Counted from the first letter of the stretch, positions 1 through 6,739 are shown. The stretch is DNA of 9,799 nucleotides from Bryobacterales bacterium (GCA_003132865.1 PKYZ01000303.1:1-9799); one strand, 5' to 3'. The notes: generated by a model not told the origin, from the letters alone. Numbers and translations: made by a program.

Positions 1-810
1 CACATCTCCGAAGCGTTCGAGCGCGCCGCTGAGTTTGACCTCATCCACAGCCACTACGACTTCATGGCGCTGTGCTACACCCGGCTGGTGAAGACGCCGG
101 TCCTCACTACCATCCACGGATTCTCGTCACCCAGAATCATGCCCGTCTATGAGAAATATTGTGACGGATATTTTGTCTCCATCAGCAACTCCGATCGCGC
201 ACCGGGGCTGAATTACCTGGCGACGGTCTATAACGGGATCGACCTCTCGTTGTACCCGCTTCAGGAGCGTGGCGGCGATCACCTGGTCTTCCTCGGCCGG
301 ATTCACCCTGACAAGGGTGTCCATCTGGCGATCGAGGTTGCTCGCCTGAGCGGGTTGCCGCTGCTCATCGCGGGCATTATCCAAGATCGGACATACTTCC
401 GAGAGCAGGTGGAGCCCCACCTGGATCAAACGATCCGATACATCGGGCCAGTAGACGTGCCGGGCAAGAATGAGTTGTTCGCGCGTGCCCGAGTGCTGCT
501 GCACCTGAACACCATCCCGGAGCGATTCGGACTTGTCCTGGCAGAAGCCAATGCCGCTGGCGTGCCCGTTATCGCCATGGACCTCGGCTCCTGCCGCGAG
601 GTGATCGAAGACGGGCGAACGGGCTTCCTGGTCAACAGCGCCCACGAAGCCGTGCAGGCCCTGGAACGCCTTTCTGAAATCGATCGCAGCGTCTGCCGCC
701 AACGAGTCCAGCAAAGCTTCTCTATCGAGACTATGGTGGAGGCGTACGAACGGGTTTACCGGACGATTTTTGAACTGATCTTGAAGAAAGGACGCGATCA
801 TGAAGCCTGA
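1..810 (+). CDS. Glycosyltransferase family 4 (GT-B fold), 5' end outside the window
   Basis: The reading frame is open from base 1, so the start lies upstream; 269 C-terminal residues are visible. The first residues (FDLIHSHYDF) are the typical end of the N-terminal GT-B domain, followed by TTIHGF and VYNGID. The C-terminal nucleotide-sugar-binding domain has FLGRIHPDKG, where R and K about visible residues 100 and 105 fit the phosphate-contacting pair. It also has PERFGLVLAEA, which supplies the retaining GT4 E-x7-E motif (visible residues 174 and 182), then GVPVIA and GRTGFLV. Such enzymes move a sugar from a nucleotide donor onto a glycan, lipid or small acceptor in the cytoplasm; donor and acceptor cannot be read here. 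The stop overlaps the start of the GH130 gene by 11 nt, indicating one transcript. The family call is secure; the substrate is unknown. Confidence 0.93.
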   Translation, partial: HISEAFERAAEFDLIHSHYDFMALCYTRLVKTPVLTTIHGFSSPRIMPVYEKYCDGYFVSISNSDRAPGLNYLATVYNGIDLSLYPLQERGGDHLVFLGRIHPDKGVHLAIEVARLSGLPLLIAGIIQDRTYFREQVEPHLDQTIRYIGPVDVPGKNELFARARVLLHLNTIPERFGLVLAEANAAGVPVIAMDLGSCREVIEDGRTGFLVNSAHEAVQALERLSEIDRSVCRQRVQQSFSIETMVEAYERVYRTIFELILKKGRDHEA

Positions 811-1735
811 CATAGTCAGACGATACGCTCACAACCCTATCCTCACCAAGGCCGAGATCCCCTACCCGGTGGAAACCGTTCACAACGCGGCGGTGGTGAA
901 GCACGGGGACGAATATGTTATGCTTTTCCGCTCTCACCTGCGCACGGGACGGTCCATCATTGGTTTGGCACGCAGCCCCGACGGATTCCGGTTCACCGCC
1001 GATCCGGAGCCCTTTCTGACTCCCGCGCGGGACAGCCCTTTTGCGGCCTATGAAGAGTTCGGCGTCGAGGATCCACGCATAACCCGGTTGGAAGGAGAGT
1101 ACCTCATCACCTACAGCGCTTACTCGCGAAACGGAGTCCGAATCGCTCTGGCGAAGACCAGGGACTTCAGTCGGGTGGAAAGGGTCTCGCTCATCACGGA
1201 AGCGGACTATCGGAATGTAGTGATCTTTCCCGAGAAGTTCGATGGGCTCTATGCCCGGCTTGACCGTCCCCATTCGGAAATCGCCCCTTGGTCCATCTGG
1301 ATTTCCTATTCTCCGGATCTACGTTTTTGGGGCCAATCACAGCTCATCATGCGGCCTGAACAATATCACTGGGACGAAATGAAGATCGGTCCGGGCGCGC
1401 CGCCGATCAAAACGGACAAGGGATGGCTTTCCATCTATCACGGCGTTTTCCGGACTATGGACGGATCGGTCTATCGCTTGGGGGTTGCTCTTCACGATCT
1501 ACTGGACCCAGCGAAGGTCGTCGGAGTGAGCGACTCGTGGATTTTGCAGCCGGAAGATCCCTGGGAAATCACAGGATATGTTCACAATGTCGTGTTCACC
1601 TGTGGCGCCGTTGCAGAGCCCGATGGAACCGTGAAAATCTATTGGGGCGGCGCAGACACCGTCATGTGTGTGGGCGAAGCGAATGTCTCCGAACTGGTCG
1701 CGTTATGCCTGGATTACGGCAGACCGGCAAAATGA
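800..1735 (+). CDS. GH130 family glycoside phosphorylase/hydrolase (beta-mannoside type)
   Basis: A 311-residue, single-domain five-bladed beta-propeller of the usual GH130 length. Family landmarks are in order: HNPIL at 11-15, GVEDPRI at 88-94 (Asp91 is the expected general acid), YARLDRPH around 151-158, KIGPGAPPI at 195-203, YHG at 213-215, NVVFTCG at 263-269 and YWGGADT at 281-287. GH130 enzymes mostly phosphorolyse beta-1,4-mannosides to mannose 1-phosphate; some members hydrolyse beta-1,2-mannosides. The subfamily cannot be fixed by eye. The ATG at 800 is preceded by AAAGGA (787-792) at 7-nt spacing, and the gene overlaps the GT4 gene by 11 nt, so translational coupling is likely. No signal peptide is seen, so action is cytoplasmic. 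Pairing with a glycosyltransferase suggests turnover or recycling of the same glycan (inference). Confidence 0.92.
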   Translation: MKPDIVRRYAHNPILTKAEIPYPVETVHNAAVVKHGDEYVMLFRSHLRTGRSIIGLARSPDGFRFTADPEPFLTPARDSPFAAYEEFGVEDPRITRLEGEYLITYSAYSRNGVRIALAKTRDFSRVERVSLITEADYRNVVIFPEKFDGLYARLDRPHSEIAPWSIWISYSPDLRFWGQSQLIMRPEQYHWDEMKIGPGAPPIKTDKGWLSIYHGVFRTMDGSVYRLGVALHDLLDPAKVVGVSDSWILQPEDPWEITGYVHNVVFTCGAVAEPDGTVKIYWGGADTVMCVGEANVSELVALCLDYGRPAK

Positions 1736-2539
1736 ACTCCAGGTTCGGGCGAGTCGTCCTGTGAGCCAGAGCTTACTCGGAAGTTATGCCGCAGATTCTG
1801 CCAGCGTTGACCGGGCGCGGCCCCTGGCGCGGAAGAAAGCCTCGTCATCTGGCGCACCCTGCGCCCGCGCGCCAGCAAGCCGACGGGCGGGTGTTCTTCG
1901 GCCCCAAACCCCCGTGCGCAGTTGCGGCGACGCTCCCTTCCTTGGCGTTACATTCAAAGAACTCGATGCGCGACCTGTATAGCTCACGCCGGCACTCGTG
2001 TGCCGGCCAGCAGTTGCTCCTCGGGCAGCTTGGCCAGGGTTTCCTCGCGGATGAGTGGCCCGGCATGGCGCCGCCCTCATGGGTACCCTTGCAGCGTTGC
2101 CGCTGGCTTGTGCGCGGGGTGGTTTGGCTTGAGCAGTTGCGCCATCAGGCGCGTGCTGGCCGGTTCCGAACTGAAGTATTCCGGCGGCCATCCACGCAGT
2201 CGGGCGCATCGGGAGTATAGGGCTGTTTTTCAGGGCGGGCCTGGAGGTGGCATAGTGGGGCATGGACGCATTCGCACATCGCCCGTCCGAGCAGGCCGCG
2301 GCGGCATCTCGCGCCGGTCTTGCCGCCGCCGGGCGCGCACCCTGCACGGTGTCGGCGGAATCGCCCTCAAGACACGCGGAATCCAGCGCACCGATATAGT
2401 CTGCTCGTGCGGAACGTGGATTTCCATCGCCCCGCGTACACCGCGTACCACGCAGCAGGCGCTCGAAGAGCATTTTGCGCGAGGGGATCGACCGGTAGAC
2501 GTCGTCGCCGGGAGAAACCACGCACACGGACCTGCGCGT
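1736..2539. other. Long stretch without a recognisable gene
   Basis: Roughly 800 GC-rich bases follow the GH130 stop. Long open frames exist on both strands and overlap one another, but this is expected at this GC content. Their translations are rich in Arg, Ala, Pro and Cys, lack recognisable motifs and have no ribosome binding site. No terminator-like hairpin plus T-run was found behind the GH130 gene. The only clear structure is the hairpin at 1988-2007. On the minus strand around 2220-1985 one frame reads WPPEYFSSEPASTRLM and, after an interrupting stop, LIREETLAKLPEEQLLAG. This looks protein-like and may be a decayed gene, but I cannot name a family. Confidence 0.6.
1988..2007. repeat. 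Perfect 8-bp hairpin, GCCGGCAC/GTGCCGGC
   Basis: GCCGGCAC, loop TCGT, then GTGCCGGC form a perfect stem-loop. It sits in gene-free sequence and lacks a trailing T-run, so it does not look like an intrinsic terminator. The GCCGGC core resembles the hairpin module GGCCGGCGT/ACGCCGGCC inside the repeat at 8131-8215, so it may be a solitary module of the same family (inference). Confidence 0.5.
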
Positions 2540-2632
2540 GGCGAGGATGTGGTATCCAAGATTGCTGTAACTGAATTTGTCGCCACGTGCTACGCAGGAA
2601 GCGCAGGTCTCGGCGAGCGAGTAAAGATCCTT
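2540..2632 (-). pseudogene. Doubtful serine-hydrolase (beta-lactamase-like) fragment
   Basis: Directly behind the dodecin stop, in a different minus-strand frame, the translation reads KDLYSLAE and then GDKFSYSNLGYHIL. The latter resembles the Tyr-x-Asn region of class C beta-lactamase/penicillin-binding serine hydrolases, which often read F-x-YSN-x-GY-x-LL. No SxxK motif is found upstream, because the dodecin gene occupies that place, and the following sequence does not continue the family pattern. The match covers only about 14 residues and could be chance. I list it because the neighbouring intervals hold other gene fragments. Confidence 0.25.
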
Positions 2633-2838
2633 TATCGCTCGATCTTGAAGCCGATTTTCACGGTGACCTGGAATTCCTGTACCTTGTCTTCCGCGATGCT
2701 GCCGCGCTGTTCGACGACCTCGAACCAATGCATGTGTCGGACGGTATGTGCCGCTTCGGCGACCGCAGCTCTTACGGCTTCGGCAAAACTGACGGGCGAG
2801 GTACCCACGACCTCGGTGACCTTGTATGTTCCAGGCAT
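2632..2838 (-). CDS. Dodecin family flavin-binding protein
   Basis: A 68-residue protein covering the whole dodecin fold. It begins MPGTYKVTEVVGTSPVSFAEAV, has the central strand motif RHMHWFEVVEQRG at 34-46, and ends FQVTVKIGFKIER. Dodecins form hollow 12-mers in the cytoplasm that bind flavins in stacked pairs and are thought to store or buffer them. Trp38 and Gln57 fall where the flavin-stacking Trp and the isoalloxazine-contacting Gln sit in characterised dodecins. The ATG at 2838 is chosen over a start 10 codons upstream because it matches the family N-terminus and has AAGGAG (complement of 2845-2850) at 6-nt spacing. The gene stands alone, with a pseudogene upstream and empty sequence downstream. 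Confidence 0.94.
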   Translation of the reverse strand: MPGTYKVTEVVGTSPVSFAEAVRAAVAEAAHTVRHMHWFEVVEQRGSIAEDKVQEFQVTVKIGFKIER

Positions 2839-2844
2839 GGTGCG

Positions 2845-2850
2845 CTCCTT
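2845..2850 (-). promoter_or_regulatory. Ribosome binding site that fixes the dodecin start
   Basis: AAGGAG on the minus strand lies 6 nt before the ATG at 2838. It lies inside the coding part of the longer alternative frame, which argues for the shorter protein. Confidence 0.8.
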
Positions 2851-2925
2851 GAATTCATTGCCGGTCACATCATATCATGCGGCGCCCGGTTTGAGGTTTG
2901 GGGAGGGATGCGGTCTCCGGCTCGT

Positions 2926-3140
2926 TTAGCATGTGACGTGCGAGATGGCGTTCGTGTCGCGCGGGTGTTGTTTCAGTTCTTCGCCGGTATCTCCCCTTCG
3001 AGCGAGAGCGGCGTGTGGCCGAAGGCCTCGCGGAATTTCTTGGAGGGCTTCTTTTTGCGCTTGCGCATGTCCCCGCTGTAGATCGCCACGTCGTGGTGAT
3101 AGGTGACACCGTCGATGCGGAGGGAGCCGAAGGAGAACCG
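2926..3140 (-). pseudogene. Mth938-domain protein (COG1504-like), internally deleted
   Basis: One minus-strand frame (3140 down to a TGA at 2973-2975) reads SFGSLRIDGVTYHHDV, then RKRKKKPSKKFREAFGHTPLS and EGEIP. This is the N-terminal half of the Mth938 domain, which normally continues with IPW and a GTG turn. Here the frame ends after EIPAKN. A second frame entered at about 2985 reads EELKQHPRDTNAISHVTC and stops at 2926-2928; as I recall the family, that is its usual C-terminus. Both ends are therefore present while roughly 40 middle codons, including the GTG region, are missing and the frame has shifted. No start codon precedes SFGS: an in-frame TGA lies at 3141-3143. Function of intact members is poorly known (related to mitochondrial NDUFAF3). 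The family call is fairly firm; the deletion reading rests on memory of the family ends. Confidence 0.7.
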
Positions 3141-3282
3141 TCACGGCACAGTTTGCTCTCCCCGGCCGATGGCCCGGCTTTCCGGGGTGCTTGGGCCTTG
3201 GCTGCCGGGCTCGCCTTCTTGGCAGGCTTGGGATTGCGCGGCGCAACGCGCTAAACTCAGATGGAGAACGATTCTTTCGGCT

Positions 3283-3288
3283 AAGGAG
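3283..3288 (+). promoter_or_regulatory. Ribosome binding site of the YtxH gene
   Basis: AAGGAG lies 5 nt before the ATG at 3294, supporting that start. Confidence 0.75.
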
Positions 3289-3293
3289 AAAAT

Positions 3294-3650
3294 ATGAGCG
3301 ATACAAGAGCGGGAGACCGAGCGGCATTATTCCTGCTGGGAGCCGCGGTCGGCGCGGCGGCGGCACTGCTGATGGCACCGGCGTCAGGCGTACGAACTCG
3401 CCGGAGACTAGTCCGCAAAGGAGAAGAAGTCGCGGATTACCTGATCGACGCGGGCAAGGAACTGGTAGAGAAATGCGAGGATCTTTACGAGCGCAGCGGG
3501 GAACTGGCGGAGGATGCGACGCGCGAGTTGTCCGGGAAGTATCGCGCGCTGCATGAGCACAGCAAGCAATTGTTGGACGAGACCGAAACGATCCTCCGCC
3601 GTGCAAAGAGCGCCGCCACGCGCCGGTGCGAGAGCGCGTCGGCTGGATAA
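3294..3650 (+). CDS. YtxH domain-containing small membrane protein
   Basis: A 118-residue protein. One hydrophobic, Gly/Ala-rich segment lies at about residues 10-29 (ALFLLGAAVGAAAALLMAP), followed by SG and an Arg-rich stretch, then a long charged amphipathic helix (about 34-108). This is the arrangement of the YtxH family (gas-vesicle-protein-like), in which a Gly-rich membrane helix ending in a MAP-x-SG motif precedes a helical tail. Members are often stress-associated envelope proteins of unknown biochemical role. The cytoplasmic tail is rich in Glu, Lys and Arg and could form coiled coil. The gene starts divergently from the Mth938 pseudogene and has a good ribosome binding site. It is monocistronic as far as can be seen. 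Confidence 0.88.
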   Translation: MSDTRAGDRAALFLLGAAVGAAAALLMAPASGVRTRRRLVRKGEEVADYLIDAGKELVEKCEDLYERSGELAEDATRELSGKYRALHEHSKQLLDETETILRRAKSAATRRCESASAG

Positions 3651-3817
3651 TATTTCGGGACTGGCAGCGGTGGCAACCGCCCAAGCCGGCGGGTTCGTGC
3701 TGACGAGTTCAAAGCTCGGCAGCCCTCCTGGTAGCAGTAGGCGAGCGGGAGGATGTTCGCCCGTTCTTCGCCTAACGGCAGCCGATTCTGTTCGGCTTTG
3801 CGGCGGGACAAGAGCTC

Positions 3818-4136
3818 TCAGCGCACACAGCTCCCTTTCCGGCCATGCTGAACCAGCCCGGCAAATGGGTAGGCCCCGTCGGACAAGCCAAAGCTATACA
3901 GCGTCGTCAGCCCCCCCGGGCGTGATCTTGAAGACCGTGCCAAATCCGTTGGCGCCGCCGTCCTGGGTAGTCCCGTAAAAGTTCCCGTCGGTACCCTGGA
4001 CGAGGGACGATTGGGGATTGGCGCCGATCCCATTGAAATTCGCAAGAGTCGTGAAAGTCTCTGTAGGCGACGTAATCGCCCCCGCACAGAGCAGAAGGGC
4101 CGTGCGGAGCCTTTGCACCTGGCAAACTCGGCTCAT
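3818..4136 (-). pseudogene. GloVer-repeat (TIGR03803-type) protein, frameshifted and truncated
   Basis: The ATG at 4136 has AGGAGG (complement of 4142-4147) 5 nt upstream. The frame encodes a weak signal sequence ([13 protein letters not shown]), then FTTLANFNG and one clear Gloeo/Verruco repeat unit: [27 protein letters not shown]. It ends after 80 codons at 3894. The next repeat unit, [21 protein letters not shown], follows in another frame that ends at 3818. The switch falls exactly on a run of seven G (plus-strand C at 3911-3917); removing one G restores a continuous [10 protein letters not shown]. After GLVQ the repeat pattern is lost. Intact members have many such units and are secreted or surface proteins. 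Start signals survive, so it may have been inactivated recently or the indel may be a sequencing error. Confidence 0.8.
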
Positions 4137-4173
4137 ATTATCCTCCTGGCTGCGTTGATGTTTGGACACGTCG

Positions 4174-4179
4174 ATTATA
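4174..4179 (-). promoter_or_regulatory. Possible -10 box of the GloVer pseudogene
   Basis: A perfect TATAAT on the minus strand lies 37 nt before the ATG at 4136, which would give a leader of about 30 nt. At 17-nt spacing the -35 position holds GCTACC, a poor match, so the promoter call is tentative. Confidence 0.35.
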
Positions 4180-4407
4180 CTTGATCGGCTGCGGTCGGTA
4201 GCGGGCTTCGGGACAATCCTGCGACCAGACCGAAGCCCTTGCACGGCGCGAAATTCAAGAAACAAGCTGAGGGTTCGGGGGCCGCGGCAAGGTGGCTTCC
4301 GATAAGACGAACAATGCCCCCGCGAAAAACGTGCCTGCCCGGTAGGACAATTTTCGAGATGCAGACAACGCGGCCGACTGGCGCCGGCCCGGATCGGGCG
4401 CGCGAAT

Positions 4408-4530
4408 CTCCTTCGCGAGGCCAAAGTCCAGCCCCTTGACGCGGCTCGTCGTCGGTCACATCACGTTGGGGGGCTTCAAGTCACGATGCACGGATACCTT
4501 TCTCGTGCGTCGCGGCTCGGCCACCAAAAA
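4408..4530 (-). pseudogene. Ser/Thr protein kinase (PknB-type) catalytic-core remnant
   Basis: Reading the minus strand and switching frames gives the kinase catalytic core. AATHEKGI (down to 4493) is followed by one extra base at 4492, then [11 protein letters not shown] (4491-4459) and a stop. TDDE (4456-4445) follows in another frame, then [13 protein letters not shown] (4446-4408) in a third. The HRDLKPxN loop and the DFG motif are the catalytic-loop and metal-binding motifs of Hanks-type kinases, at their normal spacing. The order HEKGI-VHRDLKP-TDD-VK-LDFGLAK is the standard one for acidobacterial PknB-like kinases. No N-lobe (glycine loop, VAIK lysine) and no APE motif are recognised on either side. 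About 40 codons with at least three frame changes remain, so this is a dead fragment. Confidence 0.8.
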
Positions 4531-4652
4531 AAGCGCGATACTTCTTCCTCTCCTGCCACCCCCGAGGGATAGCCAACTCCTGATTAGCCAGAACATTGAG
4601 ATACCTGCAGAAACCGTGGCGAGCACGGGAGGTTCCATTTGGGGCCGCTCCT

Positions 4653-4755
4653 TTAGGCGTTTCGGAATGCCTCATGCCTCCCAGCCTTATCGGCAGCTTT
4701 CTTCAAATCACGCGCGATACCAGTCGGGAACTTTTATATTGATCGTTGACTTGAC
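4653..4755 (-). pseudogene. Possible ribbon-helix-helix (CopG/Arc-like) fragment, frameshifted
   Basis: One minus-strand frame reads VKSTINIKVPDWYR (4755-4714). With one surplus base at 4713, the next frame continues RDLKKAADKAGRHEAFRNA and stops at 4653-4655. Joined, STINIKVPDWYRRDLKKAAD resembles the beta-strand and first helix of CopG-type antitoxin or repressor proteins (typically -INIKIPDxLxxDLKKAAD-). The second helix does not match well, and no start codon or partner toxin is visible. The family assignment is tentative; the interrupted coding character is more certain. Confidence 0.4.
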
Positions 4756-5240
4756 TAGCGGGCGTTCGGCGCTGCTCCTTGACCGTATCGCACCGCATCC
4801 CGATCCGCCCACGCTCAAGCCGGACCCAACGCTGACCCTTGAAGGCCGGAAGCGCGTACCGCAGGTGGCAGAATACGATAATGCTACACAACGCCGTCGT
4901 TCGCCAGCCTGATCGAAGAGGTGTGTTTCCCATAGCGGCCATTTACGGCCGCGTCCATGTACTCGCGGCGGGACCGGCGGCGACCGGGGCAATTTGCGGT
5001 TCCTGCTTGCCGGAACTGGTTATTTGAGGTCTGGATCCCCGTCAGGTTGGCCTCGTCACGCGGCGGGTCTTCAAGATCGGGCGGCAAGGCTGATCTGCGG
5101 CCGACGCTTAGCATCACTGGACCGGTATTATAACGCCGGTTTAGGCGATGGACAGTCCGCCCAGCCTGAACTTTGCCTAAAGCGCTTCCTCATCGTCCTC
5201 GCATCTCTCCGAGGAATAAACGGGCATTCGCTACGCTGTT
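4756..5240. other. Stretch without a recognisable gene
   Basis: Overlapping frames on both strands show no motif, ribosome binding site or consistent codon pattern. A small perfect hairpin, GCGGCC/GGCCGC with loop ATTTAC, lies at 4935-4952 and is not followed by a T-run. I see no RNA gene or mobile-element end here. Confidence 0.6.
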
Positions 5241-5271
5241 ATATCCATATCTTAATCTCCGAATATCGAGA

Positions 5272-5277
5272 TATACT
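5272..5277 (+). promoter_or_regulatory. Possible -10 box for the beta-propeller gene
   Basis: TATACT lies 41 nt before the ATG at 5319, inside a locally AT-rich tract (5239-5280) that stands out from the GC-rich surroundings. No good -35 box is found at 16-18 nt spacing. An ATATC-GA-GATAT palindrome overlaps the tract. Confidence 0.3.
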
Positions 5278-5318
5278 ACAGAGTGTGGTGCTTCTCGACA
5301 GTCGAGGAGACCTTCCGA

Positions 5319-6575
5319 ATGTACACACGGCGAACTTGGATCATTGGCGTGGGATCGGTCGGGCTGGCAGCCGTTCTGCCACCGGCTCGCGGGTTGGACT
5401 GGCCGCAGTTTCGTGGACCGGACCGGAACGGCATCTCCAAGGAAACAGGCCTCTTACGCAAATGGCCGGCAGCCGGACCGAAGCTCCTCTGGTCGGTCCC
5501 CGTGGCCGAGGGCTATGCCGGCGCCGCGATCGTGGCCGGCCGGGTCTATCACCACGACTACGACGAGGCCAAGTCCGAGTGGTCGATCAACTGCCGCTCG
5601 CTCGACGGCGGCAAGCTGATCTGGCAGTTCCGCGAGCCGCGCGAAATTCGTCCGAATCACGCCATAACCCGCACTATACCTGCGGTAGACGGCCGGTTCG
5701 TCTGCTCCCTGGACCCCAAAGCCGTGCTCCACTGCGTGGACGCCAGGACCGGCAAACAAATCTGGCGTAAGAGCCTGGTCACCGAATACCAGGCCACCAT
5801 CCCCTCCTGGTACAACGGGCAGTGTCCTTTCCAGGAAGGCGGCCGGATCGTCGTCGCCACCGGCGGCGCCGCCATTCTGGTAGCGCTCGACAAGGCCACC
5901 GGCACAGAGATCTGGCGCACGCCGAACCCCAGCCAGCACTTGATGACGCACGCCTCGGTGATGCCGGCGGTGCTGGGTGGAGTCCGGCAGTATCTGTATG
6001 GAACGCTCCAAGGCCCGCTGGGTGTATCGGCCAGCGACGGCAAGCTGTTGTGGGAATTCGGGCGCAAGTTCAACGTGGCGGTGGCACCGTCGCCCATCGC
6101 GGTAGACGGGGAACGGGTCTTCATGACCGCCAGCTACGACGCGGGCAGCATCATGATTCGCGTGCGGCGCGACGGCGGCGCCTTCAAGACGGAGTGCCTG
6201 TTCGACCTGAAGAACAACGAGTGGAATTCAGAGGTGCACACGCCGATCGTGCACAAGGGCCATCTGTTCGCGGTGGGCAAGAAGAAGCGCGGCCTGTTCA
6301 CTTGCCTGGATTTCGAGGGCAAGGAGGTCTGGACCAGCGAGGGGAAGGCCTCGTTCGGTCTGGGCAGCTTCATGCTGGCCGACAGCATGTTCCTGGCGCT
6401 GGATGGCAACAGCGGCAAACTACGGCTGATCGAGGCCAGCACCACGGCGTATAACGAGATCGCCAGCGCGCAGGTTCTCGCCGGGCAGGAAGTCTGGGCG
6501 CCTATGGCGTTGTCGGACGGCAAGCTGGTCTTGCGGGATCTGACTAAAATGATCTGCCTCAACCTTCGAGGGTAG
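5319..6575 (+). CDS. Exported PQQ-like beta-propeller repeat protein
   Basis: A 418-residue protein. The ATG at 5319 is preferred to an earlier in-frame GTG (5283) because GAGGAG (5304-5309) lies 9 nt upstream and a signal peptide then begins at once: MYTRRTWIIGVGSVGLAAVLPPARG. Its Arg-Arg pair suggests possible Tat export, although the motif is not ideal. The mature start, LDWPQFRGPDRNG at about 26-38, is the classic opening of this family. Propeller blades with the Asp-x-x-(T/S)G-x-x-(I/L)W signature appear near 94-104, 140-149, 190-199, 237-245 and 330-338, with a degenerate one near 361-371. Members related to BamB/quinoprotein-dehydrogenase folds occupy the periplasm as scaffolds or possible enzymes. 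No PQQ-dehydrogenase catalytic residues are evident, so an enzymatic role is not supported. It has no co-directional partner. Confidence 0.9.
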   Translation: MYTRRTWIIGVGSVGLAAVLPPARGLDWPQFRGPDRNGISKETGLLRKWPAAGPKLLWSVPVAEGYAGAAIVAGRVYHHDYDEAKSEWSINCRSLDGGKLIWQFREPREIRPNHAITRTIPAVDGRFVCSLDPKAVLHCVDARTGKQIWRKSLVTEYQATIPSWYNGQCPFQEGGRIVVATGGAAILVALDKATGTEIWRTPNPSQHLMTHASVMPAVLGGVRQYLYGTLQGPLGVSASDGKLLWEFGRKFNVAVAPSPIAVDGERVFMTASYDAGSIMIRVRRDGGAFKTECLFDLKNNEWNSEVHTPIVHKGHLFAVGKKKRGLFTCLDFEGKEVWTSEGKASFGLGSFMLADSMFLALDGNSGKLRLIEASTTAYNEIASAQVLAGQEVWAPMALSDGKLVLRDLTKMICLNLRG

Positions 6576-6629
6576 CGGGGACTTGTGATGCCACTTGGTT
6601 TTTCCAAGATTGGGAATCCTGCAGAGTTT

Positions 6630-6732
6630 GTGGGGCAGACCTCCAGGTCGGCGCGGGTCCTCCAGGACCCGCTCTTCAGGCCGACGTGGACCATTCTGCA
6701 AGACGGGCCGCAGGACTGGGGTCCTGCCCCAC
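6630..6732. repeat. Modular palindromic intergenic repeat, copy 1
   Basis: The element is bounded by the inverted 9-mers GTGGGGCAG (6630-6638) and CTGCCCCAC (6724-6732). Inside are nested hairpins. GCGGGTCC/GGACCCGC with loop TCCA (6653-6672) is enclosed by GTCGGC/GCCGAC (6647-6652, 6680-6685). CAGGAC/GTCCTG with loop TGGG occupies 6711-6726. The right end (6707-6732) is nearly identical to that of copy 2 at 8187-8215. It follows the beta-propeller gene by 54 nt and cuts into a FUSC remnant. No coding capacity is seen. It resembles REP/MITE-like dispersed repeats. Confidence 0.75.
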
Positions 6733-6739
6733 GAAAAAC

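Noticed and set aside
127..813. 228-codon minus-strand frame opposite the glycosyltransferase
   Set aside because: Its composition is that of a mirror frame of a GC-rich gene. The plus strand carries all GT4 motifs.
2250..2265. TAGTGGGGCATG as a third copy of the palindromic repeat
   Set aside because: Only one truncated end-like 8-mer is present, with no opposing CTGCCCCAC and no hairpin modules.
1784..2728. 314-codon open frame on the minus strand
   Set aside because: It overlaps the dodecin gene in another frame, has Arg/Ala/Pro/Cys-rich low-information sequence, and a similarly long frame exists on the opposite strand. It is open mainly because of high GC; only the short FSYSNLGY patch in it was worth noting.
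1922..2929. 335-codon open frame on the plus strand
   Set aside because: It runs antisense through the well-supported dodecin gene and has no motif or ribosome binding site.
2926..3684. 252-codon minus-strand frame
   Set aside because: Only its last 20 or so codons (the Mth938 C-terminus) look real. The rest runs antisense to the YtxH gene and is Arg/Pro-rich filler.
4994..5770. 258-codon open frame on the plus strand
   Set aside because: It overlaps the beta-propeller gene in another frame by about 450 nt and has no recognisable protein features; the propeller frame has a signal peptide, repeats and a ribosome binding site.
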